Notes: generated from the sequence alone by a model not told the origin. Shown: positions 43,001-51,696, counted from the first letter of the stretch. The stretch is DNA of 64,000 nucleotides from Eikenella halliae (GCF_001648475.1 NZ_LXSQ01000014.1:62001-126000); one strand, 5' to 3'. Translations and numbers: made by a program.

Positions 43001-44676
43001 ATGCTGCTGATTACTGTTGGCGAATAAACTCTGGACGGTTCACCGGAAGCGGCAATCGTCAAAACCAAATCACGCATTCGGTTGTTATAGCTCTGCAGCA
43101 TATAGTAAGCGATAGCACTATTCAGCGGCAGCCAGGAATTTATCCAAGCGGCGAACATCAGGTAGCCGCCCATAATGCGGATACCGTTCCAACCCATAAC
43201 CAAAATGATGAAAATCATGATCGGGGACATCACAATATAAATGAACATCAAGACATTCATACTATGCCCCATAAAATTCTGAAACAAAGATGCCTCGCCG
43301 GCCGCATCAATAGCGGAACGGTTGCGTGCTTCGGTCAGCATAAAGGCTTGTCGTGCACAATTGGCGTCATTGCTGCCGATACAGCTTTGCACGATATGTG
43401 AAAAAATCATATTGGCTTCGATTTCAGCCACGCTGACTGAATTGCCGGCAGTAAATACCTGAGCCAAGGCAGCAGGCTGTACCTGACCTTGTTGAATCTG
43501 GCTGCGTACGGTATTAAGGATGGCGGTCGGATCGTTTATCCCCATCGCTGCGCCGCTACGGCTGGTATCGCCACTGGCGGCTGCGGCCATGGCTGCCGGT
43601 AGTTGATCCAATTCGGATTGTGCGTGCTCATAACGTTTCGCGTCGCTGACACTCCCCCCTTTTACGGTAGCCAGATTTCGATTGTCAGTAGCACTGACAG
43701 CTGTTTGTGAATAGTTTTTCCCAGGTAGATTGACTACGTTCTGCACCATCATCAGGGAAATAATCTTGCCGGCATCGGCACAACCAACTAATCCGATAAC
43801 AGGAGGATCCCCTGCTTTTTCTGCAGGGAGGGCTATTCGTACCATGCCGGTCTGTTTCCCGCGTGCCAACACATTGAAGATCCCCCCTTTATCTGCCTCA
43901 CCCCAGCGGTTTGACCAATTGCAGGTTTGTGAGGCATTAGCTAAGTTGGCCAACAGTAGGGTGTTTTCCGGGCCTGAAAACTGATTTCGGAGTCTCAGTA
44001 CGGTTTTCAGAGGGCTAAAGTAACCTTCTGCCCCATGGGTAAGGATACCGCCTTCTGGAGCAGTAGTGCCGCCGGTCATGGCACTGTCCGGCATGACCTG
44101 CATCCCCGTGTCATACTGTTCGGTCAGCCGTTTGGAGACGTAGGAAAACATCCCCAAGGGGTAGGCCACCCCGATCGGCACGTTATCCACTTTGCGAAAA
44201 CCAACTGCTCCGCCGGTGGATCCGCCGGTGGCATCATAGTAGGATGCTACCCACACCGAAGTTTTGGGGATAAACAACGCAGATACGATGATAATCATCA
44301 GGAAGTTATTGACCGGCTGCATAGTACGTTTGGTAATAAACTGTACCAGCATCGAGGTCAGTGCCATCATTGCTCCTAGCTGCAACAGGCTGATTAAGGG
44401 AGAACCCGTACCTGCGCCGTTGAAAAACATGGCAACTGCATCCAGTCCTTTGGCTAATACATCAATGTCGCCCACCACCCATAATGTCGTAATGTCTTGA
44501 TCCGCGCCTGCATCGATGGATGCCGGCAGCGCATCCGCCCAAGCCGGCAATTGAATCAGTAACATCCCAATCAGGATTATGATTTTCCCGATACGGGTTC
44601 TGCTATGCAAAAATCGACCTAATTTGAACGTGGCTGCGTTGAAATTGAAATGGACGAAGTGGAGAGGGCTGGGCAT
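40087..44676 (-). CDS. traG: TraG with C-terminal CHAP, transglycosylase-like and EF-hand parts
   Basis: TraG works in pilus assembly and mating-pair stabilisation. Residues 1-620 have the TraG_N membrane region (several hydrophobic segments at about 30-50, 90-150, 460-540 and 580-620). About 620-1200 is Ala/Ser/His-rich periplasmic sequence. The last 310 residues are unusual: a CHAP-type amidase domain (Cys1233 in GDCALNVR, His1301 in PGHVAIY, Asp1315), then an SLT-like domain (Glu1405 in AVISFETAG; GTGLIQF at 1421) and an EF-hand loop (1502-1513). F TraG has 938 residues. In the gonococcal island the hydrolase AtlA is a separate gene after traG; here it may be replaced by this fusion. Confidence 0.85.
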   Translation of the reverse strand: MPSPLHFVHFNFNAATFKLGRFLHSRTRIGKIIILIGMLLIQLPAWADALPASIDAGADQDITTLWVVGDIDVLAKGLDAVAMFFNGAGTGSPLISLLQLGAMMALTSMLVQFITKRTMQPVNNFLMIIIVSALFIPKTSVWVASYYDATGGSTGGAVGFRKVDNVPIGVAYPLGMFSYVSKRLTEQYDTGMQVMPDSAMTGGTTAPEGGILTHGAEGYFSPLKTVLRLRNQFSGPENTLLLANLANASQTCNWSNRWGEADKGGIFNVLARGKQTGMVRIALPAEKAGDPPVIGLVGCADAGKIISLMMVQNVVNLPGKNYSQTAVSATDNRNLATVKGGSVSDAKRYEHAQSELDQLPAAMAAAASGDTSRSGAAMGINDPTAILNTVRSQIQQGQVQPAALAQVFTAGNSVSVAEIEANMIFSHIVQSCIGSNDANCARQAFMLTEARNRSAIDAAGEASLFQNFMGHSMNVLMFIYIVMSPIMIFIILVMGWNGIRIMGGYLMFAAWINSWLPLNSAIAYYMLQSYNNRMRDLVLTIAASGEPSRVYSPTVISSIFDGTQDMLASASTMMSSVPLVMLSLMSASIYGLVQLAQRANMVGKDFVDEDKAAPKLDQSEVIGTARMIANSSAGGVLTTDNFNQNLVHNADASNPGSINLQTSQDSIESARHAVSSKIQMMEGATESRTLAEIDSDGIVKTTGMVYAKTESGEDIARIARQGDHAVQSGESFVVGASGGKIITAGVGGEVKDTVTYTDSNGQSHDMKVGTRLDDTEGIQTAFGKLDSHQISHSVQQGLSDAREEMRSIEHATSSTTSHGFSSSINRTAFDSLLEPTSAAVTQNRLSAGATEAAKYDRAAGAALQNAIGNNSEYFNTLTRLYTGSSNEQAAALAAIHGMTSANPSAHAQAYHNLSAGALAVHTNANKLHSSNQEAFDAQISADRAEGIGKFAAPLGNKEALEEANPHGRTESAFATHHNSDGKEQNNLSLEDRQKILAYNRAKMAEMTEFNNNVTKELNERGAMRKFLDYSQTGAWSAWHSAGEQLDQGDYAGATFGYITSALDAASFGGGRVLRDMFGSTSDSKDGMPAATLDPELNEKINQVVANRKLMEGFNMSDATKTIDGKPIEEVIGHKPAHHTATLQTATSRSHDSVTTGSSSTGQHGLPHRGHESMPSSDNRIDTEKHNSLSNSNYTKLDAAFQNRHEHGFTYRDYANGHVAREWRGHKQYGDGDCALNVRLILDDSGMNPFGKGTGLGDGKDVAARLLSSGQYERIPFDKNMQFQHGDVVSLVNPNKPNAPGHVAIYNAHTGKWVSDFEQERKWGAPGKTYQDAIESGRITPVVVRFKGFSNTTGTLGQSVESNTHSQHSYATNISGFTPEKASIIERVARNIGANPNDLAAVISFETAGTFSTNIRNPYSSGTGLIQFTDIADGREDNLYWGMTRDQLGNLPFEKQMEFVEKYFKDRGFRADKATNIANLYTTVSGYGYRKGSPAYRLNSVWDTNHNGIIEKGEMVEAPEFKQHRRKYFL

Positions 44677-44711
44677 GATATTTCCCTTTATCAGCGTATT
44701 TGGTGTATTTA

Positions 44712-46244
44712 TTATTGAGATAATCCAGAGCTATTACCGGCCAGTAATACCGCCCCTCGCACCATGGTTACGAAATTCCGGTGGGCGGCGGCACGGTTAC
44801 TACTGTCAGCATAGCGTTCGGCTTGAGCCGTCAATTCAGCCAGTTGTTTTTGTTGGTTGGGCGACAGGCCAACCACACGTTTACCATCAGTGGTAATGTT
44901 GGCCGAGTAAGCGATGGAAATGGTCTTATTCATAGCCAATATCATTTCGGCCGCCATCTGCTCGCCGTACAGGTGAGCAGCGGCATCGGCCGCCTGAATG
45001 GCAGTCTGGGTACCGCTGCGCGCCGCCTGGCTGAGCACATCAAGGTCCTCTTTAGGCAGGCGTTTGAGGAAGGCGATTTGCTGTTCGGTCAGCTGTTGGC
45101 TGTTATCGACAAAATAAGCCATGATCGAACCTTCCTGGATTTGGGATGGTATCGAATCTCCCAGCTTGTTGCCGTCGCCGAAGGCGGTCTGTTTACCAAT
45201 CAGCAGATTGAGAATATAGCGGTGGGTACCAGGATATTGGGAGTCGGCTGTATTCACTTCCTGGCAGCTGTCGGCTTTGTTGATGTCGAAATCCTTGCAT
45301 TGATATTCGCTGAGCGCTGCACCGGTCGGCGCGCCGTTAACCAAATCTTTAAACGACCAGATCGGAGCTAGATCTTTATCCACACGCTCGCTGGAACCTT
45401 GGACAAATTTTCCACCGGACGAAGAGGAGGCTGCCTTATCACCGGTTAAAACGATTTGCGTACCATACAAGCTCATAGCCATTTGCAGGAAAGCCTTGTC
45501 GCCACCGTACGGTCGGGTGTCGATGGCACCATCGCCGGAAGATTTGAATACGCCGGCGGAAACCAAGGTATTCATCATATTGTTGCCATATTCGGTAGAT
45601 TGATCTGCCGCATCCGTCGGCCGATTGGCATTGCGACCATCGTAGGTACGGCTGTCGTTAGCGGCAGCATAGTCTTTGGCCTTGCCGGAAGAGGCGGCCA
45701 TTGCGGCTTCGGCCTGCCCCTTACTGTCATCGCCGAAGGCAGACGGGTTGCGGTTGCCACGCAAGTAGTCGATTCCCATGGTGCCGAGTTGGCAGGTATT
45801 TTTGGCCTGGCTGTTGATTTTGGTGGTCCAATCCTGCAGGCCAGACATGATGTTCTGACAAGGTGGGCAGAGGTTATCCAGGGCAATCTTGATGGCATAA
45901 CCTGTACCATTGGCAATGATGGCGCGAACCAAGTTCTGCATGTTTTTTTCCGAAATCATGGAAAAACTGCCAAAATAAGCATCAATGCCGCCACAACCTG
46001 CTCCGAGACGTGGTGGATCGAAGGCCATTACATTAAAACTGCGTACCGGTGTACGAACCGATAGACCGCCCAAAGTGCCACCGTAATTATCGTTGACAGC
46101 ACCAACAGAGGGAGCGGTTTGATTCCACATGGCATCCATGCCACTAGAAACGTCGGCTTGTGCTGTAACGATTGTACCGAGCCATAGTAATAAAGCCAGC
46201 ATGGTCGGTATGACATATTTCCTAATACCTAAATAATTTTTCAT
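44712..46244 (-). CDS. traH: TraH, F-type channel assembly protein
   Basis: A signal peptide (PTMLALLLWLGTIVTAQA) is followed by the TraH pattern: GGLSVRTPVRSFNVMAFDPP, GAGCGGIDAYFGSFSMI, CPPCQNIM and the later coiled-coil helices. TraH is a periplasmic/outer-membrane protein needed for pilus assembly. The 510 residues are near the F protein (458). Many cysteines fit the need for a Dsb protein encoded in the element. It lies 12 bases after traF and 35 before traG. Confidence 0.9.
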   Translation of the reverse strand: MKNYLGIRKYVIPTMLALLLWLGTIVTAQADVSSGMDAMWNQTAPSVGAVNDNYGGTLGGLSVRTPVRSFNVMAFDPPRLGAGCGGIDAYFGSFSMISEKNMQNLVRAIIANGTGYAIKIALDNLCPPCQNIMSGLQDWTTKINSQAKNTCQLGTMGIDYLRGNRNPSAFGDDSKGQAEAAMAASSGKAKDYAAANDSRTYDGRNANRPTDAADQSTEYGNNMMNTLVSAGVFKSSGDGAIDTRPYGGDKAFLQMAMSLYGTQIVLTGDKAASSSSGGKFVQGSSERVDKDLAPIWSFKDLVNGAPTGAALSEYQCKDFDINKADSCQEVNTADSQYPGTHRYILNLLIGKQTAFGDGNKLGDSIPSQIQEGSIMAYFVDNSQQLTEQQIAFLKRLPKEDLDVLSQAARSGTQTAIQAADAAAHLYGEQMAAEMILAMNKTISIAYSANITTDGKRVVGLSPNQQKQLAELTAQAERYADSSNRAAAHRNFVTMVRGAVLLAGNSSGLSQ

Positions 46245-46256
46245 AATTGCCTCCCA

Positions 46257-47222
46257 TTACATTCTGCGCTGTATCATTTCATTCAGCATTTTGACCAGTT
46301 CATCGGTGTTATTCGGGTTACGTATCCGCCGCCGTACATCAGCCATGTCGCCCGGTGTCAGGATACCCCTGTCTTGCAGTTTGGCGATGTTACTCAACTC
46401 GGGATTGGCAATCTGCATATCGATGGCCGCCAATACAATTTTTTCTTCCAACTCGGCTTGAGACATCGCGCCGTGCGCCACAATCGCCATTTTGTCCGGA
46501 GGAGCAACCAAGACTACGGCTGGGGTCAGTTTGATACCCAAAGAACGGGCGCGTGCCGCACCACGGTCATAAAGCATTTGCGCAGCAGGCATACCCTGGA
46601 TTACGCCGCCATCGGTACTGATGTAGCGTACTGGCAGACCATATTTCTGCGACAGCATCCGAGTAACTGCAAACTGGCTGTGGCAGAAGTGGCATTGCGA
46701 ATCGAAGAACAGCCATAGGCCGGCTTTACTTCTCAGATCGCGGATAATGCCCTCACGGGCACGGCTGATCTGCGACAAGGCCTGCGCTCTGGCCATTGAT
46801 GAAATCGGAAACCTTACCGACTCGTCCAACATCGGATCGGTGCGCACCACCTGTTCGCTCATATTGGCGTAGTTGGTGGACATATCCAATGCCACTCGCT
46901 CCATATATTTATAGGCACGCACATTTTCTTCGGTCAGGTTGGTCATGGCGCGATCCAGCAAAATTGGTAGTTGCTGTCGCACCCAAGCGGCCGAAAATAG
47001 CTCAGGACCAGTAGATTCCGGCTGTGCGGCTCTGACCGGCACGGCTGGCTGCGGAGCAGGAGGCCGTCGAGGTACCGGTTTAGGCTGCGCCGGTGTTTCT
47101 TCATACCACAGCCAGCCGCGTGGCGCGGCGCGCCGATAAGCATTGTCAGCATAAACGCTCGGCACAGTCACCAAGGTGACCACCGTAACAGCAATCAGGA
47201 TATTTTTAAGTCGGTATCGCAT
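46257..47222 (-). CDS. traF: TraF, thioredoxin-like pilus assembly protein
   Basis: A signal peptide leads to GWLWYEE, the N-terminal mark of TraF. The C-terminal half is a thioredoxin fold with LWLFFDSQCHFCHSQF (CxxC at about residue 178) and LTPAVVLVAPP as the cis-proline region. F TraF lost the CxxC, but it is present here, so it may be redox-active. The tail helix ends EMIQRRM. It sits between the Sel1-like gene and traH, as in F. Confidence 0.88.
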   Translation of the reverse strand: MRYRLKNILIAVTVVTLVTVPSVYADNAYRRAAPRGWLWYEETPAQPKPVPRRPPAPQPAVPVRAAQPESTGPELFSAAWVRQQLPILLDRAMTNLTEENVRAYKYMERVALDMSTNYANMSEQVVRTDPMLDESVRFPISSMARAQALSQISRAREGIIRDLRSKAGLWLFFDSQCHFCHSQFAVTRMLSQKYGLPVRYISTDGGVIQGMPAAQMLYDRGAARARSLGIKLTPAVVLVAPPDKMAIVAHGAMSQAELEEKIVLAAIDMQIANPELSNIAKLQDRGILTPGDMADVRRRIRNPNNTDELVKMLNEMIQRRM

Positions 47223-47234
47223 TGCCTTCCCTAT

Positions 47235-48287
47235 TTAACGTTGCGGAATGGTGTCATTAATCGGCTGTCTCCAATCAAAAACCTTAGGAACAGTACCGTG
47301 CGTACCAAGCCAACTGCGCACTTGTGAACGTACCTGTTGCTGCTTTGGCGACGGCAGTGCTGCCAATGCCCGTTCTGCTCGACGGTTATGCCGGCGGTCG
47401 GCTACGGCAGCAATCATCAGCCATTTGGCGGCATCCACCGGGTTAGCCTCACGCAGCCGATCGCCCCTGCCCTGGTAGTCGGCCAGCGCCAACATGGCAC
47501 CGACATGCCAGCGGTCGGCGGCCTGTACCAGCAACGGATAAGCGCGGTAGGGGTTTTGAACACCGCCACGACCATTCAAGATAGCCATACCGTAGCCGTA
47601 CAGTCCCTCAGCTTCGTTGGCTCGTGCTGAACGTTCCCAATACTCCAATGCCTCACGTTCATTTTTTGCTACGCCGTAGCCCCGCTCCAAGATCTGCGCA
47701 ATATAGACAGTAGCTGGCCAAAAAGCCTTGTGTTGACCACCAGTTTTATAGGCACTTTCAGCTGCTCGAAACCAGCGCAATGCTTCCGCACCGTTGGCAG
47801 GTACGCCCTGACCGTAGTAGTACATCAACCCCATGTTATAGGCGGCTGCATAATTACCGTTAATATCTGCCAGCCGTCCGCCATCCATACGCTTGGAGGC
47901 CAGATTGTAGGCACGAGCGGCAGTGGCATAGTCAGGACGGCCACCCAGTCCAGGCAGTTTGCCGGTGTGAGCTAGGTAGCCGTACTGCAATGCTGCCCAA
48001 CGGTTACCTTGGTTAGCAGCATTTTTCAGATCGGTTGCAGCCGCACTGTCGCCGCCGATGACCCGACGGTACATGCTAAGAGCGAACTCCTGATCACGCT
48101 GCCACATCCGCTGCCGGCTTTCCGGCCGGGCCGCTTGGGTACGGGGGGCAGTATTGGTATTGGCCTGTCCAGCCAAGCCCCTGTTACCGAATACTTGGTT
48201 GGAGTTGGTTGCCGGCGTACCGGACGATAGGGAGGGTAGGCAGCACAATATCACCGCCGTAACTGCCACCCTGTACTTTGTGGACAT
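47235..48287 (-). CDS. Sel1-repeat protein in the TraN position
   Basis: The ATG at 48287 has TAGGAG seven bases upstream and gives a signal peptide (VAVTAVILCCLPSLSSG). The rest is a series of Sel1-like repeats: WAALQYGYLAHTGKLPG, AAYNMGLMYYYGQGVPANGA, AEGLYGYGMAILNGRGGVQN and ALADYQGRGDR. Such repeats bind partner proteins. In F, traN lies between traU/trbC and traF; no TraN-like cysteine-rich protein is here, so this protein may fill part of its place. That is inference. Confidence 0.75.
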   Translation of the reverse strand: MSTKYRVAVTAVILCCLPSLSSGTPATNSNQVFGNRGLAGQANTNTAPRTQAARPESRQRMWQRDQEFALSMYRRVIGGDSAAATDLKNAANQGNRWAALQYGYLAHTGKLPGLGGRPDYATAARAYNLASKRMDGGRLADINGNYAAAYNMGLMYYYGQGVPANGAEALRWFRAAESAYKTGGQHKAFWPATVYIAQILERGYGVAKNEREALEYWERSARANEAEGLYGYGMAILNGRGGVQNPYRAYPLLVQAADRWHVGAMLALADYQGRGDRLREANPVDAAKWLMIAAVADRRHNRRAERALAALPSPKQQQVRSQVRSWLGTHGTVPKVFDWRQPINDTIPQR

Positions 48288-48297
48288 CTGTTTGCTC

Positions 48298-49530
48298 CTA
48301 ATTGAACTCACAGCAGTCCACCCAGCGCCACAGCAGGTAAACCGCATCGGAGTCGTTATCGTTCAAAGCCTGATCGCTGCGTCCAATGGCCCAGGAAAAA
48401 TCACTGGCACCGAGTCGGTGCGCACCTTTACTATTCAGATTGAAGAAATTGGCCACTTCTCCGCTCAGCTGGCCAAACAGCGTACCGTTGTCAATGCCAC
48501 TGCCTGCGGCACTGCTGTTGGCTGACTGTGCTTCAGGATAAGGGAACAGCATGGTAGCTTTGAATTCGGATTTGGATGGAAACGGCACGGGCACCGGAGT
48601 GCACAATGCTTTATCCCCTACGGTGGATACCGAGGCGAAGCCTCCAGTTCGGTTGGACAACAGGATTGAGCGATTGAGGATGGTGGACGTGCCAATGATG
48701 CTGTTTTTCTCGGCTGACATCGAGCCGGCTGCCGGCAAATTGTTGCCCATACAACCACCCAGCCAGTAGGCAGCATCATCAGCCGGCCCCCAGCCGATAC
48801 CGGTGGTATTGGCTACGCAGGAAGCAGTATGTGCCGGTATATCGAATAATGGGTTATTGACCACGTTGCCGATAGCCATCCATTCTGGATACAGCAGGTT
48901 CATAAATACTGGATCCTTGGCCGACCAAGTGGGTTGTGTAATTGAGGTTTCCAAATTGCCGCCTTTATGGAAGCAGCGCGGACTCCAGTTATAGGGGTTA
49001 AATGGGAACTCCCAACTGTGGAAATGGCGGAATGAGGTGTCGTAACGGCCTGCCGATCCTTCGCCGGCCGTTTGTAACGTAACCGGTTTTAGCGTGCCGG
49101 ATAATCGTGCCATTTGGCTCAGCATAGGTTTGACTGATGCGCCGTACACCGGCGAGCAGTCGGCGCGGCGTACCACCTCAACAAAACGGGTTGGCAGCCA
49201 CATACCGCGTGTGTAGCCGTACACCGCATAAGGTTCCTGTCCGCATTTGCAGGTAGACTGGTTGGTTGCGCCCGGGGGGTGTGGCACATCGCTGCCAGCC
49301 ACGGTGGTATTACCCATAATCCGCAAAGGGAAACCTGAGTCATAGTTGAAATTCATCAGGGCGTTATAACCGGCATTCGAACAGCTGCCGCTATCTGAAT
49401 CGTCGCTTTGGGTACTGCCACTGTTTTGGGTGGTGCCTCCACTTGATCCGGTTATTCCGGTGGCGTTCAGACTACCTGAAAATCCCAACAGTGCGGCAGC
49501 CAGGCTTATAACAAAGTATCTGATCTGCAT
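48298..49530 (-). CDS. traU: TraU, channel assembly protein
   Basis: A signal peptide (VISLAAALLGFSGSLNA) precedes a cysteine-rich periplasmic protein with FPLRIMGNTTVAG, WLPTRFVEVVRRADCSPVYG, FHSWEFPFNPYNWSPRCFHKG cut here and WRWVDCCEFN at the end, as in TraU. The N-terminal Gly/Ser/Thr-rich stretch is an extra. TraU is needed for DNA transfer more than for pilus formation. It lies between traW and the Sel1 gene. Its TAG stop overlaps the next ribosome binding site. Confidence 0.9.
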   Translation of the reverse strand: MQIRYFVISLAAALLGFSGSLNATGITGSSGGTTQNSGSTQSDDSDSGSCSNAGYNALMNFNYDSGFPLRIMGNTTVAGSDVPHPPGATNQSTCKCGQEPYAVYGYTRGMWLPTRFVEVVRRADCSPVYGASVKPMLSQMARLSGTLKPVTLQTAGEGSAGRYDTSFRHFHSWEFPFNPYNWSPRCFHKGGNLETSITQPTWSAKDPVFMNLLYPEWMAIGNVVNNPLFDIPAHTASCVANTTGIGWGPADDAAYWLGGCMGNNLPAAGSMSAEKNSIIGTSTILNRSILLSNRTGGFASVSTVGDKALCTPVPVPFPSKSEFKATMLFPYPEAQSANSSAAGSGIDNGTLFGQLSGEVANFFNLNSKGAHRLGASDFSWAIGRSDQALNDNDSDAVYLLWRWVDCCEFN

Positions 49531-49543
49531 GATGTGGCCTCAA

Positions 49544-50674
49544 TTAATCAAACGGCGGAACAGAAACCATCCGCCAAGCGGTTCCTTGTTGCTGCATGTA
49601 GGTCGGCACAGTACGAAGGTTAAGTCGACCAGCTAGAGGGGGAGTCAACGGCGAAGCTGGCAGGCCGACATCGGCCAAGCCACCCAAGCGGGTATAAAAC
49701 AGGATGGTTTGCGGCCGCTCACGCATAATCCGTTGTGCATAACGTACTTGGCGAGCATCACGGCCATCTATAACCAAGATGGAGCGGTGCCCGGCCGGGT
49801 CTAGTGCCAGTACGTTGAACCGTGTGCCTTTCGGATAGACTACTGCCCCAGTAGATGGATGGCGGATATCATGGTCCGCAGCTATATAGGGGGTAAACAG
49901 ACGATTACTGATGGTAGCCGCCGTTGGTAAATCCATAGAGCCTTCCATTTGCCGGTTGAGTGCCTTCACCGTCTGGCGGGCGTGTGCTCGCCAATCAAAG
50001 CGAGCGGCAGCCGCGCGCATCACTTCGGCCTGATCCGGCTCGGATACTCGCCATTGGCGACCGAGCCGGCGGTTGAATGTTTTTCGTTCCACTGCCCGCA
50101 GGGCAGTGGCCAAATCCGGTACGCCCTGCACCAGGTACCATTTGCCACCGTCCAAGTGCAGCATGGCAGGAACGTAGCCGATGCGGTATTGTCGGAATGC
50201 CTGTGGCATGACCATAATGTTGGGCGGGTTGCGTCGGGCCGCTTCAGGCAGCCTGCGCACTAAGTGTTCTGCATAATCGAAGGCTTTGTCTGCCCCGCCG
50301 TTACCCCAACCCCGGTATAGAAAAACCGTATCTTTACGACCTGCCCCTTGCGTCAGTAGCTTCAACAATTCCGTTTCCGGCATAGCTCGGGATACGAATA
50401 CTACAGTCTTGATTTCCGCCAGCTGCCGTACGGCAGGATTCTGTCCGGACGGCATCAGCATCTCATTGGGGCGCAGCGGCAGGCCGTTCAGGCTGCCTGA
50501 AAACTGTGCCGCACGCCGGTGCTGTGCCTCTAACAGATTTTGCAGACTGCCGTCTCCAGCTGCGGCATGGCTAGAACACAGGCACCAGACGGCCGCGTAC
50601 CATAGAGAGCGGATAAGGCCCCCAATAGCGCGAGTCCCAAGAGTGTTGTTCGGAGCCAAATACGAAAACTTCAT
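49544..50674 (-). CDS. traW: TrbC-TraW fusion protein
   Basis: The N-terminal half (residues 60-200 from the ATG at 50674) has VVFVSRAMPETELLKLLTQG and IMVMPQAFRQYRIGYVPAML, the pattern of F-type TrbC, a periplasmic assembly factor. The C-terminal half has NRLFTPYIAADHDIRHPSTG, VVYPKGTRFNVLAL and ILVIDGRDARQVRYAQ, the marks of TraW. The two are separate genes in F and in the gonococcal island. The ATG at 50674 has only a weak GAG upstream and overlaps the peptidase gene by 104 bases; a later start cannot be excluded. Confidence 0.8.
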   Translation of the reverse strand: MKFSYLAPNNTLGTRAIGGLIRSLWYAAVWCLCSSHAAAGDGSLQNLLEAQHRRAAQFSGSLNGLPLRPNEMLMPSGQNPAVRQLAEIKTVVFVSRAMPETELLKLLTQGAGRKDTVFLYRGWGNGGADKAFDYAEHLVRRLPEAARRNPPNIMVMPQAFRQYRIGYVPAMLHLDGGKWYLVQGVPDLATALRAVERKTFNRRLGRQWRVSEPDQAEVMRAAAARFDWRAHARQTVKALNRQMEGSMDLPTAATISNRLFTPYIAADHDIRHPSTGAVVYPKGTRFNVLALDPAGHRSILVIDGRDARQVRYAQRIMRERPQTILFYTRLGGLADVGLPASPLTPPLAGRLNLRTVPTYMQQQGTAWRMVSVPPFD

Positions 50675-51092
50675 CTCGATCCAATCTGTAGGTCTTGTCC
50701 CAAAAGGTCGGCGGTTTGCCCAATTTGGCCGCGCCGTAGCGTACATCGGCAATCAGCCCGCCATTGATATAAACGTTACCTTCAGTGATACGTACTTCGT
50801 CACCAGGCAAGCCGACTACCATCTTGCCGATCGGTTGACCGTCAGCAATGACTGGGGCCATGCCGCGTGCCGGAAACAGTATGATGTCGCCACGCTGTAA
50901 AGGCCGCTTTTCCTGTTGTTTATCGTACCAATACAGTTGCCAAGGCAGGCAACCCTGCACTTTGGCTTCAAATAACAAAGCACCACGTTGTTGCAACAAT
51001 GGACGTGCTGCCCAGGCGGCAGCAAAGACGGCAATACCGACGGCGGAAACCAGCAGGCGGGTTTTCAGTGACGGCAGAACCTTCCCCGACAT
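50571..51092 (-). CDS. TraF/TrhF-type S26 signal peptidase
   Basis: A 173-residue protein with one N-terminal membrane segment. The S26 motifs are KVQGCLPWQLYW (where the nucleophile Ser usually stands, Cys48 is found), PLQRGDIILFPA, IGKMVVGLPGDEV with general base Lys90, and VFVFGSEQHSWDSRYWGP. Such peptidases in IncP, R27 and SXT systems process the conjugative pilin. It lies between trbI and traW and should cut the TraA leader. The Cys may be normal for this branch. Confidence 0.85.
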   Translation of the reverse strand: MSGKVLPSLKTRLLVSAVGIAVFAAAWAARPLLQQRGALLFEAKVQGCLPWQLYWYDKQQEKRPLQRGDIILFPARGMAPVIADGQPIGKMVVGLPGDEVRITEGNVYINGGLIADVRYGAAKLGKPPTFWDKTYRLDRDEVFVFGSEQHSWDSRYWGPYPLSMVRGRLVPVF

Positions 51093-51103
51093 CTCCGCTA
51101 CCT

Positions 51104-51673
51104 CTAATCCAGTTCACTGCCCGACTGCCCTCCAGAAGTCGCACCGGGCAGTTCACTCTGCTCCACAGGGGTGGCGGTCGGCGCGGGTGCAGGCAGGGTA
51201 TTGACGGCGGCAGGTGCGGTTACGGGCAGCAGCTTGATACCCAGCTCGGCCGCCACTTGTTCGGTCATGTCGGCTTCCGGCGGATAGGTCAGCACGGCCG
51301 ATTTGCGTACCACAATTCGACCGCTAGCTGATAATTCGTCCAATTTGTTTTGGATACCGGCCAGCTGTGCCGCCAATTTCTGCTGTGACTGTTCCGGACT
51401 GTCAGATTGGATATTGGCCAATGCCTCCTGCAGGTAGGCGGCAGCCAGGCGGTCTGAGTCGACTACAGCGATGCCACCGACAATGTGACTGGGGAAAATG
51501 GTGCGGTAAAAACTGTAGCCGCCCAGCAGTACTGCGAGCACCACCAACACGGTCAGCAGTGTGTTGCCGTTGCCGCCAGTTTGGTGTGCCGGGGCAGTTG
51601 CCGTATCCGGTGCCGGAATGGAGACTGGATTGTGGGCAGTCGGATTTTCAGCCTGTGATTGCTTGTCGGTCAT
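51104..51673 (-). CDS. trbI: TrbI, F-type channel protein
   Basis: A cytoplasmic Pro/Thr-rich N-terminus, one membrane segment (LLTVLVVLAVLLGGYSFY) and a periplasmic domain with VDSDRLAAAYLQ, a coiled-coil-like middle and GRIVVRKSAVLTYPPEADMT fit TrbI, which influences pilus retraction in F. The tail is Pro/Ser-rich. The 189 residues exceed F TrbI (128) by the two flexible ends. The order traC-trbI-(peptidase)-traW-traU is that of F-type systems. Confidence 0.8.
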   Translation of the reverse strand: MTDKQSQAENPTAHNPVSIPAPDTATAPAHQTGGNGNTLLTVLVVLAVLLGGYSFYRTIFPSHIVGGIAVVDSDRLAAAYLQEALANIQSDSPEQSQQKLAAQLAGIQNKLDELSASGRIVVRKSAVLTYPPEADMTEQVAAELGIKLLPVTAPAAVNTLPAPAPTATPVEQSELPGATSGGQSGSELD

Positions 51674-51696
51674 GATTCATCCTTTTCAGGTAGCCT

